From assembly GCA_022837245.1 (NCBI GenBank), contig JALHHX010000127.1, positions 1 through 9,994 on the forward strand: 9,994 nucleotides of DNA. Direction: 5' to 3'. This document shows, piece by piece, positions 1 through 7,244 of the stretch (its first letter is position 1; each line of letters begins with the position of its first letter). Origin of the DNA: Lentisphaerota bacterium. GTDB lineage: Bacteria; Verrucomicrobiota; Kiritimatiellia; RFP12; UBA3636. Made by a program: the position numbers and the translations under genes. Below the pieces are notes generated by a model that was given only the letters and a program-made list of their open reading frames with translations, ran no database searches and was not told where the DNA came from.

Positions 1-1007
1 GAGGTGCGGTACTTGAGGCGGCCGATGAGTTTGATGATTTCCGGATGAATGCCATGGACACCGACATCGAAGGTTGCCTGCTCGCCCGCCTCGCGAATGG
101 AGTTGTCGACTTCCTGAGCCGCCTTGGTGACCACTTCCTCGATGCGCGCCGGCTGGATTCGCCCGGAGGCGATTAGTTCCTCCAGCGCGATCGCGGCGAT
201 TTCGCGGCGCAGCGGGTCGAAGCTCGACACAACCACGGTCTCCGGCGTGTCGTCCACGATTATGGAGACGCCCGTTGCCGCCTCAAGAGCCCTGATATTG
301 CGTCCCTCACGCCCGATGATGCGGCCTTTCACATCGTCGCCCGAGACGGTGACAGTGCGCGTCATTGATTCCGATGCCGTTGAACCCGCGTAGCGCTGCA
401 TGGCGGCCAGAACGATGTCGCGCGCCTCGCGCTCAGCCGTCTCGGTTGCCTGCTCCTTATGGCGGCGTATAAACGTGCCCATCTCCCCCTGGATTTCCTC
501 CTTGGCGTGATCGAAGAGAATCCTGCGAGCCTCCTCGCGCGTGAGACCGGCTAGCTTGGAGAGCGAAGCCTCGGACTTCTCCGCGAGGGCCGCCGCCGCC
601 TTCTCGCGCGCAGCGACCTCAGCCTCCGCATGTTGCGCGGCCTTGATCTTCGCCTCCACAGTCTGCTCTTTCTTATCGAGAACGTCCGCCTTGCGGTCGA
701 GGTTGTCCTCGCGCTGCGCCAACACCTCCTCGCGCTTGTTGAGCGCGGTCATGGTGTCGTTCATCTGCTTGCGCTGCTCTTTGATCGACGCCTCGAATTC
801 CTCCCGCGCCTTCAAGACTTCGGAGCGCGCCTGTATTTCTGCCTCCCGGATTATGCTCTTCGCCTCGCGGTCGGCGTCGACTTTTTTGCCGCTGGAGCTC
901 ATGTGCTTGTACGCCGCGGATTTCCGCAGAAGAATCGTGCGGAGCTGGAACCCGGTCGCCACCCCGAGAATCAGGCCTATTAAACCCGATATGATTATTG
1001 TGCCCAT
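1..1007 (-). CDS. rny: Ribonuclease Y, N-terminal two thirds (runs off the left edge)
   Basis: Membrane-anchored endoribonuclease that starts decay of many mRNAs. About 335 codons are visible; the family is usually about 510-520 residues, so the catalytic HD motif itself lies outside the window. Seen in translation: a hydrophobic anchor at residues 3-20 (begins MGTIIISGLIGLILG), a long charged coiled coil at about 40-195 rich in E, K, R and A, a KH RNA-binding domain at about 218-280 with the GRIIGREGRN signature at 228-237, and the first part of the HD domain (VGVHGIHPEIIKLIGRLKYRTS region split around residues 317-335). The ATG at 1007 was chosen because it places the membrane anchor right at the N-terminus, as in the family, with AGGA about 7 nt upstream. 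It is separated from the upstream exonuclease gene by 125 bp and may have its own promoter. Identification is from domain order and the KH signature and is firm. Confidence 0.95.
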   Translation of the reverse strand, partial: MGTIIISGLIGLILGVATGFQLRTILLRKSAAYKHMSSSGKKVDADREAKSIIREAEIQARSEVLKAREEFEASIKEQRKQMNDTMTALNKREEVLAQREDNLDRKADVLDKKEQTVEAKIKAAQHAEAEVAAREKAAAALAEKSEASLSKLAGLTREEARRILFDHAKEEIQGEMGTFIRRHKEQATETAEREARDIVLAAMQRYAGSTASESMTRTVTVSGDDVKGRIIGREGRNIRALEAATGVSIIVDDTPETVVVSSFDPLRREIAAIALEELIASGRIQPARIEEVVTKAAQEVDNSIREAGEQATFDVGVHGIHPEIIKLIGRLKYRT

Positions 1008-1034
1008 TGTTATATCCTGTTTCGATTTGATAAA

Positions 1035-1052
1035 CGCCCGGCAAACCGGGCG
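1035..1052 (-). other. Perfect hairpin in the rny leader
   Basis: CGCCCGG-TTTG-CCGGGCG read on the minus strand: a 7-bp all-GC stem with a 4-base loop, followed by TTTATC. It lies 28 bases before the rny start codon and 81 bases after the stop of the exonuclease gene. It could be a weak terminator or mRNA-stabilising end for the pilus transcript, or a structured 5' leader for rny. The run of T after the stem is only three long, so a strong intrinsic terminator is unlikely. The pairing is seen directly; the role is inference. Confidence 0.45.
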
Positions 1053-1094
1053 AGTTGAACGGAGCCGCGACAAACGCCGGGCTCGCAATCCGGT

Positions 1095-1123
1095 ATTATG
1101 GCATTTTTAGCAAATGGGCGCAA
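1095..1123 (-). promoter_or_regulatory. Weak sigma70-like promoter candidate for rny
   Basis: On the minus strand TTGCGC (1123-1118) and CATAAT (1100-1095) are 17 bp apart. The -10 matches TATAAT at five of six places, the -35 only at three of six. It lies in the AT-rich start of the 125-bp gap between the exonuclease gene and rny, and would give a leader of about 80 nt containing the hairpin at 1035-1052. It is a consensus match only. Confidence 0.25.
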
Positions 1124-1132
1124 TATAATAAC

Positions 1133-1714
1133 TTAAAAACCACCGCTCATTTCGGACAACTCTTCGGCTGGGATGTCGCGCCAGCCGGGCTGTTCGAGCA
1201 GGTGTAGCAGCAGTACGGCGCAGGCAGCGGCGTCGTAAAGCGCGTCGTGCGGCCCGCGTCCGGGGCAGAGTCCGGACACCGCCACATCAAGGCCAAGGCA
1301 GGTAACGAGGTGTTCCAAGGCGTAAGATTCGAGGCCAGGCCAGGCGCGCCGCGCGAGCGGGAGCGTGTCGATCCACGGGCCGAAGACGTGCAACGGCGCA
1401 TTCGCGGATAGGATCGAACGCTCCGTCCCAATGTTGTGGGCCACTAGCGGAAGCCCGCACAGGCGGCGGAAAAGATCTGGCCAGAGCCAATGCAAAGTCG
1501 GGGCGACGGCAAGCTGCGCACGTAGTTGCGCGTGGCGGCCTGGGGCGTGCTTGTTGAACGGACGCTCTCCAATATTGAGAAGGCTATCGAACATGCCATC
1601 GGCTTCTACAACCCCGCCGATTAGCGGCACGAGGCCGATCTGCCAAGGTTCATTCGGGAAGCCGGGCACGTGTCCGGTCGTCTCGAAATCCACAGCAAGG
1701 GCGTCGAAAGTCAT
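1133..1714 (-). CDS. DnaQ-like DEDDh 3'-5' exonuclease, small stand-alone form
   Basis: A 193-residue protein of the RNase T/DnaQ exonuclease fold, which removes nucleotides from 3' ends with two metal ions. Exo I is DFETTG at residues 9-14 (D9, E11). Exo II is HNIGTERSIL at 93-102. Exo III is HDALYD at 156-161, supplying the general-base His156 and Asp161, which makes it the DEDDh subtype. In exo II the usual aspartate five residues after the histidine (HNxxFD) is a glutamate, E98. No extra domain is visible; the length equals the bare fold, so it could be a proofreading-like subunit, an RNA trimmer or a repair nuclease. The ATG at 1714 lies 3 bp after the TAA of the upstream gene, so it is probably translationally coupled to the pilus genes. 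The substrate cannot be told from sequence. Confidence 0.85.
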   Translation of the reverse strand: MTFDALAVDFETTGHVPGFPNEPWQIGLVPLIGGVVEADGMFDSLLNIGERPFNKHAPGRHAQLRAQLAVAPTLHWLWPDLFRRLCGLPLVAHNIGTERSILSANAPLHVFGPWIDTLPLARRAWPGLESYALEHLVTCLGLDVAVSGLCPGRGPHDALYDAAACAVLLLHLLEQPGWRDIPAEELSEMSGGF

Positions 1715-1717
1715 GCG

Positions 1718-2617
1718 TTAGTCCGTGACCGCGGACTCGAAAAGGGGTTTGGTGACAGTGTGCCATGCGCGCGGATGCACAAGGAAGAAATGGCAAGTGC
1801 AACCGGCTAATTCGGAGATTTCATCGAGGCGCTTTTTCTTGGTGCCGTTCATGACGCCGACCAGCAGTTCGTCCGACATGAACGCGAACGGCAAGACCCC
1901 TTTGACTTTTATGTAGTCGATTGGCAGCGCGTCCAAGGCGTCGGGCGCGACTTCGAACAGCTCAAGAGGCACGGGCGGGAGCGTGCATAGCCGTTGCATA
2001 GATTCAAACGCCGCGTTTGAATATTGGGGATGCTGCTCCTCAAGGAGTCCGGGCGCGGAAATCAACACGGGATAATCCGTTGCCGGTAGATCCACAAACA
2101 CGTGAAGGAGTTCCGCGGACACCTCCTGCGGGATCAACCCCTCCTCCTTCCATTTCCAGACGATCTCCACTTCGGATCTCGCGGCTTCGCTGATCCAAGC
2201 CTGGACGCTTCCAGCGGCTGCTTCCTGCGGCCTTGGAGGGCGCGCCTTTTTGGGTCGCTCCTGTTCGACGATGAAAAGCTCGTCGGACAACCGCAGATCG
2301 CCTGCGGACATGGAGGACATCGAATCTTTTTTGGACAGAATTCTTTCGACAACCATCGCCGCCCTTGTCGCGGCGGGAATATCCGTGAAATTTCTGAGTT
2401 TGGCGGCGATGGCGGACGCGCTTTCGGCGTCGCCCTCCTTGAGCAGCGTCTCGGAGAGCGCTATGAGTGTTCTGATCTGTTTGTCCCGCTCACCGATCTG
2501 CTCGTACGCGACAGAAAGAAATTCCAAACCGGTGCGGTCGCCTGGCATGGTCTCAAGCATCTTCTCGAAGAAGTCTATCGCTTCAAGCAATTTGGGATCG
2601 TCTTTTTTTTCCGCCAT
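1718..2617 (-). CDS. TPR protein with a degenerate GspE-N/MshEN-like C-terminal domain
   Basis: A 299-residue cytoplasmic protein with no signal peptide or membrane segment. Residues 8-95 look like two or three tetratricopeptide-like helical repeats (DPKLLEAIDFFEKMLETMPG, then LIALSETLLKEGDAESASAI). A charged, proline-rich linker follows at about 118-137. Residues 150-175 (VWKWKEEGLIPQEVSAELL) resemble the helical part of the MshEN domain of pilus and secretion ATPases but lack the conserved RLG start. Residues 232-290 (VLPFAFMSDELLVGVMN, then LDEISELAGCTCHFFLV) resemble the GspE-N alpha/beta half found before PilB/GspE ATPases. No ATPase domain is attached. GGAG lies 7 nt before the ATG. The gene is 41 bp downstream of pilT and 3 bp upstream of the exonuclease gene. 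I infer an adaptor for the pilus motor; the family assignment comes from pattern only and is moderate. Confidence 0.6.
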   Translation of the reverse strand: MAEKKDDPKLLEAIDFFEKMLETMPGDRTGLEFLSVAYEQIGERDKQIRTLIALSETLLKEGDAESASAIAAKLRNFTDIPAATRAAMVVERILSKKDSMSSMSAGDLRLSDELFIVEQERPKKARPPRPQEAAAGSVQAWISEAARSEVEIVWKWKEEGLIPQEVSAELLHVFVDLPATDYPVLISAPGLLEEQHPQYSNAAFESMQRLCTLPPVPLELFEVAPDALDALPIDYIKVKGVLPFAFMSDELLVGVMNGTKKKRLDEISELAGCTCHFFLVHPRAWHTVTKPLFESAVTD

Positions 2618-2658
2618 CTCAAACTCCTGCCGCCGTCTCCGCTGACGCGGCTCGCGGT

Positions 2659-4137
2659 TTATTCGTCCCTGTAGACCTTGCCCTTTTCGTAAAGGGTTAT
2701 TCTGCTCCCCAGACTCGCGGCCTTGACGGCGTCGCCTCTCTCCATGTAGATCGCAGAAGCTTTACGCACTGTTTCCACGGCCCGTTTGAAGGCTCCGTCT
2801 TCCGCCTGGGCGGCGGCGAGCGTCACGAGATACTCCGGCTCCTTGTCGCGGAAAGCGCGGCTCGCCTGCTCAGCCAGCTTAAGCGCCAGCTTCCCGTCGC
2901 GGAGCTCCTCGTATGGCGAGGTGGCGAGCACCCATGCGTACGCCATTTGAGCTTCTGGGTTTTTCGTGTTCTGCTCGTAAGTCTGCCTGATTTGGTCAAG
3001 TACCTCCTCAGCGCGGCGCAAGCCCCGCTGGCGAGCCTCTTCCGCCGCCTTTTTCTTGAAATCGAGGTTGATGCCGGCAAGCGCGAATTTCGTCTCGATT
3101 TCCATTTTGTCGATAGCCTTGATGTACGCCTCCTCAGGGCTGATTATGCCCTTTGCGGCTAAGCGCGTGAGTTCGTCGGAGAACGTCTGCATGCCGAAAT
3201 TGCGTCCTGTCTGTATGACCGACGGGAGCATATGCGTTTTGGCTTCGCGTATTAGTGCGGAGACGGAGGTGTTCACGACGAGCACCTCGAACGCGGCGAC
3301 ACGGCCTTCGGTGTCTTGGCGTTTGCACAGCGTCTGCGCCACCACGCCGCGCAAGGTGTCCGCGAGCATGGAGCGTATCTGGTTCTGGCGCGAGGCTGGA
3401 AATTTGTCGATGATGCGCTCCACAGTGGTCGAGGCGTTGTTGGTGTGCAGCGTCGCGAACACAAGGTGGCCAGTCTCAGCCGTTTCAATAGCCGTCTCCA
3501 TGGTCTCGAGGTCGCGCATTTCACCGACAAGCACGATGTCGGGGTCCTCGCGCAGGGCGGCCCGTAGAGAGCGTGCGAAGCCCGTCGTGTGGCGGAACAC
3601 TTCGCGCTGGTTGATTATGCACTTATTTGGCGTGTGCACGAATTCGACCGGGTCTTCGATTGTGATTATATGCTCGCGCCGGGTGTTGTTTATATGATCT
3701 ATCATCGCGGCCAGCGTCGTGGATTTGCCGCTGCCGGTCGGGCCGGTTATGACAATGAGTCCCTTTGACAGATTGCAGAAATCGCGCAGGACTGCCGGCA
3801 GCCCCAGATCCTCGAATGAGGGGACGTCCTCGGGGATGGTGCGCATGACACAGCCGTACCCATGCATGTCGCGGAAGCCGTTGAAACGGAAACGCGCGAG
3901 GCCGCGGATTTCGTAGGCGCAGTCGGTGTCCCACTCCGTGACGAGCTCGTTGTAGTTCTGCTCGGGTATTATCTCCTTTATAAACCCAAGAATCTCGTCG
4001 CTGGAATAGACGGGTTCGTCTTCAAGCGGGCAAATCACGCCATGGACGCGGACGACTGGCTTGCGGTTCGCACTCATATGCAAATCGCTTCCCATTCCAT
4101 GCACCAGCGTCTGCAGGTATTTGTCTATCTTGGCCAT
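2659..4137 (-). CDS. pilT: PilT-type pilus retraction ATPase with C-terminal TPR extension
   Basis: Hexameric cytoplasmic ATPase that powers depolymerisation and retraction of type IV pili. Residues 1-115 form the PAS-like N-domain; the RecA-like core follows with Walker A GPTGSGKST (132-140, Lys138), Asp box IITIEDPVEF (157-166), Walker B DPDIVLVGEMRD (198-209, with the acidic pair GE/RD) and His box TGHLVFATLHTNNA (222-235). SALIREAKTHML at 293-304 corresponds to the AIRNLIRE motif tied to retraction, which argues for PilT rather than PilB. PilT is normally about 345-370 residues; this protein has 492. The extra part, about 361-492, contains a charged helix and then TPR-like repeats ending LYEKGKVYRDE, a tail type common in planctomycete and verrucomicrobial TPR proteins. 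AAGGA lies about 8 nt before the ATG. The stop of the secretin gene is 18 bp upstream. The ATPase call is very secure; the role of the tail is unknown. Confidence 0.96.
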   Translation of the reverse strand: MAKIDKYLQTLVHGMGSDLHMSANRKPVVRVHGVICPLEDEPVYSSDEILGFIKEIIPEQNYNELVTEWDTDCAYEIRGLARFRFNGFRDMHGYGCVMRTIPEDVPSFEDLGLPAVLRDFCNLSKGLIVITGPTGSGKSTTLAAMIDHINNTRREHIITIEDPVEFVHTPNKCIINQREVFRHTTGFARSLRAALREDPDIVLVGEMRDLETMETAIETAETGHLVFATLHTNNASTTVERIIDKFPASRQNQIRSMLADTLRGVVAQTLCKRQDTEGRVAAFEVLVVNTSVSALIREAKTHMLPSVIQTGRNFGMQTFSDELTRLAAKGIISPEEAYIKAIDKMEIETKFALAGINLDFKKKAAEEARQRGLRRAEEVLDQIRQTYEQNTKNPEAQMAYAWVLATSPYEELRDGKLALKLAEQASRAFRDKEPEYLVTLAAAQAEDGAFKRAVETVRKASAIYMERGDAVKAASLGSRITLYEKGKVYRDE

Positions 4138-4155
4138 GGCGTGATCCTTGGTTTT

Positions 4156-6123
4156 CTACTTGACCCTGAAGCCTTTGGCGGGTTTGTTTTCCAAGTTGAA
4201 CATTTCCTCTTCAGTCCTGTCGCCCGGCTCCTTCAACGTGCCGTCGAGCAGGCCGCGGCCTAGGACGGCGTTCATTGGCATGCCAATGCCGGCGCCTTTG
4301 TCAACCTCGATGTCACGCCCGATCGTCGCGGAGTCCGCCAAGCCGACGGTGACAAAAACGATGATTTCGTATTGTTCCTTTTCGCGCGATTTCCAGCCGA
4401 AGAGGCGCGGGCCTATGCCGGGGATTCTGCGCAGCAGCGGGATTCCGGAATCAACGTTGTTCTCAACCGTTTCCGTCAAACCGCCGATTACAGCCGTCTT
4501 GCCATCGGACATCGAGAACTGCGTTTTCAAAGTCTGCACTTTAATCACCGGGTATGTATTTGCAAGTCCTTCCGCCAGTCTGACCTCTTTTTGACCCGTC
4601 AATTCGCTTATGGACGGGACAATCGAGACGGATATGATCCCATCCGGGCTGACTCTCGGAGTGACTTCCAGGCTGATTCCATAGCTGAAGAACGCTTCGT
4701 TCACCCAAAGTTCTTTTTTGCCCGGTATGATGCCAAGTTTGGACTTGATGCTCTCACGCTGGTCGGCCGTCGCCGCATCGTAGTCGATTTCAATGTAAGG
4801 CACCTTTGTCGTCATGTCGACAAGCGCCGAAGTCTCGTTCTCAACAATGATTTTCGGATTTGAGAATATCTGGACGCCATCCATTTGCTCGAACGCGCTC
4901 ATGGCGAGGCGGAATCCGTCGATGGAAAGCTGGCCGCCGTAGCCGGAGGCCCTCTTCCAGGTCATGTCTTCCTCCATCAACCCGGCAAGAGGTGCCGCTG
5001 TATACCCTTCCGGGACAAGCGTGGAAGTGGTTTTTTCAATTGTATAATCGCGTTCGGGTTTCCATCCGCCTTTTCCGTCCTTGTCCACCGGCTTGCTGCG
5101 CGAGGCTGATGTTGCTGTATAGTCGTAGGTTCCGATATCGGAGCTCGTCTCCATATATCCAGCACGCATATTTTCCAGGGAGACGCCCCAATCTTTGAGC
5201 GAATCCCACTTCATGCCGAGCTGCTTGCTGGCAGAGGCGCTCAGGCGCACGAAGCGCGCTTCGATATACACTTGGTGGGCAGGTTTGTCGAGTGCTTCGA
5301 TAATACTTTTGCAGTTCTCGATTTCATCATCGGTTCCCTTTACCACGACCATGTTTTTGGAGGGGAATGGAACGGTGAGCGATTTGGCGCCGTATTGGGT
5401 GACGGCTTTCGAATCCGTGCTTTCAGCGAGCCCGAGGGTGTCGCCGAGTATGGCGGAGATATCTTTCGCGTTTGCATGCTTGAGCTCGAACGTCTGGACG
5501 CGGCGCGGCAGTTCCGTGTCCATGGAGAGTTTTTCACGGACGGTGTATATTTGGGAACCGCGCGGCTCTTCCTTGACTTCGAGTCCATAGCCTGTCACTA
5601 TCGCGTTGAGTCCCTGCAGCCACTCTTTGTTGTCGAGCCGCGCGTTCACGGGGCGCGTGTATTCGTTGGTCCATCCCGAGATTATGTTGGCGCCCGTCGC
5701 GTCGCGGAACGCGCGGATGACGTTTTCCAGCGTCTCGTCCTCGAATGCCATGGACACAAACTTTTCACCGTCGCCCTTCGCCCCGGCATTGTCCGGGCTC
5801 ATGATGGCGGCGGGCGCGGGTGTCATGGCTTCCGCCATTCCTGCCTCTGCAAGGATTGCGTCCACTTCGTCGGCCGCCTCATCGCCCGATGTTTCTGCTT
5901 CCACGATGTCAATTACAGCCGCTTTGTCTGGTACGGCCGCTTCACCCGCCGCTACTGGTTCACCAGCCGGGGCGGCGGCTTCGGCGTCGGCCTCGCCTTC
6001 GGCTATGATGGCCGCAATGGCGGCGTCAACGCCGGCGGCATCCTCCTGTGAAAACGCAGATGCCGGGAAGAACAATGCGACTGCGGCACAAGCGGTTAAT
6101 GTTTTCTTAATTCGAGCTTTCAT
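4156..6123 (-). CDS. pilQ: Secretin, outer-membrane channel of the pilus/type II family (PilQ/GspD-like)
   Basis: A 655-residue exported protein expected to form the gated ring through which the pilus crosses the outer membrane. Residues 1-23 are a signal peptide (basic MKARIKK, hydrophobic core, PASA then FSQ). Residues 27-118 are an acidic, alanine-rich low-complexity stretch. An N0-like domain spans about 121-195 and an N1/NolW-like domain about 208-282. The secretin domain covers about 286-595, with SNPKIIVENE at 421-430, KVPYIE at 440-445, TPRVSPDGIISVSIVPSISE at 488-507, the signature GKTAVIGGLTE at 541-551 and IPLLRRIPGIGPRLFGW at 561-577. About 80 residues between 311 and 395 are not obviously part of the core and may be an insertion. 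No AMIN or LysM domain is visible. AAGGA lies 11 nt before the ATG. Lying after pilM-N-O and the P-slot gene, it fits the PilQ role; GspD is the alternative name. Confidence 0.92.
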   Translation of the reverse strand: MKARIKKTLTACAAVALFFPASAFSQEDAAGVDAAIAAIIAEGEADAEAAAPAGEPVAAGEAAVPDKAAVIDIVEAETSGDEAADEVDAILAEAGMAEAMTPAPAAIMSPDNAGAKGDGEKFVSMAFEDETLENVIRAFRDATGANIISGWTNEYTRPVNARLDNKEWLQGLNAIVTGYGLEVKEEPRGSQIYTVREKLSMDTELPRRVQTFELKHANAKDISAILGDTLGLAESTDSKAVTQYGAKSLTVPFPSKNMVVVKGTDDEIENCKSIIEALDKPAHQVYIEARFVRLSASASKQLGMKWDSLKDWGVSLENMRAGYMETSSDIGTYDYTATSASRSKPVDKDGKGGWKPERDYTIEKTTSTLVPEGYTAAPLAGLMEEDMTWKRASGYGGQLSIDGFRLAMSAFEQMDGVQIFSNPKIIVENETSALVDMTTKVPYIEIDYDAATADQRESIKSKLGIIPGKKELWVNEAFFSYGISLEVTPRVSPDGIISVSIVPSISELTGQKEVRLAEGLANTYPVIKVQTLKTQFSMSDGKTAVIGGLTETVENNVDSGIPLLRRIPGIGPRLFGWKSREKEQYEIIVFVTVGLADSATIGRDIEVDKGAGIGMPMNAVLGRGLLDGTLKEPGDRTEEEMFNLENKPAKGFRVK

Positions 6124-6137
6124 GGGTTTGATGTTCC

Positions 6138-6579
6138 TTATTTGGTTGTTGGAGATAACATGCGTTCGGCGGCAACGCGGGATTTTTCGTAGCTTGGCGG
6201 ATTGAACGATATGGAGTCGATTTTCCAGATGAATTCAACGGCGTCGTTAGTAAAGCAGATTGAATCGCCAGCGAAATATCCCTTGCCGCCAATCATCATC
6301 TTTAAGTCCTGGGCATCGCCGTTCGGGTTCGGGGCAGTGAAAATGGTGCTTTGCCGCGGCAGATTCTTCTCGGCCGCCTCCCACTCCTCTTTTGTCACAG
6401 GTCCGCCCCTGCACAACGCCACCCTCCTGTCTTCCTCAGCCTTGCGGCGCGCTTCCGCCTCAGTCTCGGCGGCACTCTGCGGCACCTGCGGTTTCGCCAT
6501 GGGGAACCATCTGCGCCGCTGAGAAAACGGCGGTTGCGCAGACGGACGGGATCAGAATATATAATCCGAGTCTTTTCAT
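6138..6579 (-). CDS. Small exported protein in the pilP position, split by a frameshift
   Basis: Two frames appear to make one gene. The upstream part starts at ATG 6579, overlapping the pilO stop by ATGA with a purine-rich ribosome-binding stretch before it, and encodes a signal peptide (MKRLGLYILIPSVCATAVFS, then AAQ). In that frame translation stops at 6460 after 39 residues. The downstream part lies one base over and runs to the stop at 6138: residues AKPQVPQSAAETEAEARRKA, a charged helix, then a small beta-rich domain (MMIGGKGYFAGDSICF and FIWKIDSISFNPP). Dropping one C from CCCC at 6501-6504 joins them into a 146-residue exported protein. PilP-like proteins link PilN/PilO to the secretin and have a similar size and a small beta domain, but I see no lipobox and no firm sequence match, so the PilP role is inferred from position. 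The ATG at 6500 could be a start but has no ribosome-binding site and would give a cytoplasmic product. Confidence 0.6.
6501..6504 (-). other. CCCC run where the reading frame changes
   Basis: Minus-strand GTT-CCC-CAT-GG in the signal-peptide frame becomes GTT-CCC-ATG-GCG if one C is skipped or removed. This one-base change restores a continuous 146-codon gene. It may be an assembly or sequencing error in a homopolymer, a true inactivating indel, phase variation, or a +1 slippery site. Confidence 0.6.
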
Positions 6580-7244
6580 TTGCCCTTCCCCCCTTCCTCC
6601 GCGACTTTACGCTCCACTGCTACAGGCCATTCAATGCAGATCGTGACCGCGTGCTCCTCCGGGGTGTCGTTATGGGCGAGGATTCGCAGGGAGGAGAGAG
6701 TGGCCATGGGAAGGCGCTCTTCTATCATCGAGACCAGCTTAACGATGCTTGTGTATGACCCGGATCCAGATATCTCTATCGGTTGCCTCGCGTAAACGAC
6801 CCCGTGCGGAGGCTCTGCCGCGTTGATCGGCATTGCCTGGTGGCTCTTCACGGAGCCGCCGTCTAGCAATACGCCGCACTCTCTAGCTATTGGCTCCACA
6901 AGAAACATTGCGCGCATATCGAGGGAGTTGGCCAGGGGCACCAGCACTCCATTTGCATTCAGGGAGGCCAGTCTTTCCTCTTGCATTTCGGTGGCGTCGC
7001 GCAACGCCGAAAGCGACGCGATGTTGCGGTACAACGTCTCAAACTCACCCTCCGTGGTCTTAAGTAGTGCGGCAGTCCTGGCTTCCCTCGCCATTGCGGG
7101 CTTGACAAGCAGCAACAACACAACCACGCAAAGGACGACGGCGCATCCGGTCACGATTATCGAAGTGCGGGTCTGCTTCGGGATGCTGTCCCAGTCTATG
7201 ACCGGGGCTTTTGGGGATCCGCCCTTTTTAACATCCGCGCTCAT
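6576..7244 (-). CDS. pilO: PilO-like inner-membrane alignment-complex protein
   Basis: A 222-residue bitopic membrane protein. A short cytoplasmic head with SIPKQTRTS precedes one membrane segment at about 29-48 (IIVTGCAVVLCVVVLLLLV). A coiled-coil-like helix follows at about 52-97, then a periplasmic alpha/beta domain at about 105-210 whose second half (IEISGSGSYTSIVKLVSMIE at 157-176) matches the ferredoxin-like fold pattern of PilO and GspM, where a beta strand, a GxY turn and an amphipathic helix recur. In the family PilO pairs with PilN in the periplasm and connects the cytoplasmic PilM ring to the P-slot protein and the secretin. Start and stop codons overlap those of both neighbours by 4 bases (ATGA), implying coupled translation at equal levels. 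Sequence identity in this family is low, so the call leans on topology and gene order. Confidence 0.77.
   Translation of the reverse strand: MSADVKKGGSPKAPVIDWDSIPKQTRTSIIVTGCAVVLCVVVLLLLVKPAMAREARTAALLKTTEGEFETLYRNIASLSALRDATEMQEERLASLNANGVLVPLANSLDMRAMFLVEPIARECGVLLDGGSVKSHQAMPINAAEPPHGVVYARQPIEISGSGSYTSIVKLVSMIEERLPMATLSSLRILAHNDTPEEHAVTICIEWPVAVERKVAEEGGKGK
6583..6600 (-). promoter_or_regulatory. Purine-rich ribosome-binding region deciding the P-slot gene start
   Basis: The last codons of pilO read GGAGGAAGGGGGGAAGGG on the minus strand, directly before the ATG at 6579. This supports 6579, and not the ATG at 6500, as the true start of the downstream gene and therefore supports the frameshift reading. 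Confidence 0.6.

Noticed and set aside
1035..1052. Strong rho-independent terminator
   Set aside because: Only three T residues follow the stem, so termination is possible but not supported.
541..1110. Plus-strand open frame of 189 codons, rich in Ala, Ser and Arg
   Set aside because: Antisense to the coiled-coil region of RNase Y, which translates clearly on the minus strand.
2102..2674. Plus-strand open frame of 190 codons
   Set aside because: Antisense to the TPR/MshEN-like gene, with no recognisable domain and no ribosome-binding site.
5272..6051. Plus-strand open frame of 259 codons
   Set aside because: It is antisense to the secretin gene, has no domain-like pattern, and is explained by codon bias of a GC-rich gene on the other strand.
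6138..6500. Start at the ATG at 6500 as an independent cytoplasmic gene
   Set aside because: No ribosome-binding site precedes it, and it would leave a perfect signal peptide with start signals just upstream encoding nothing.
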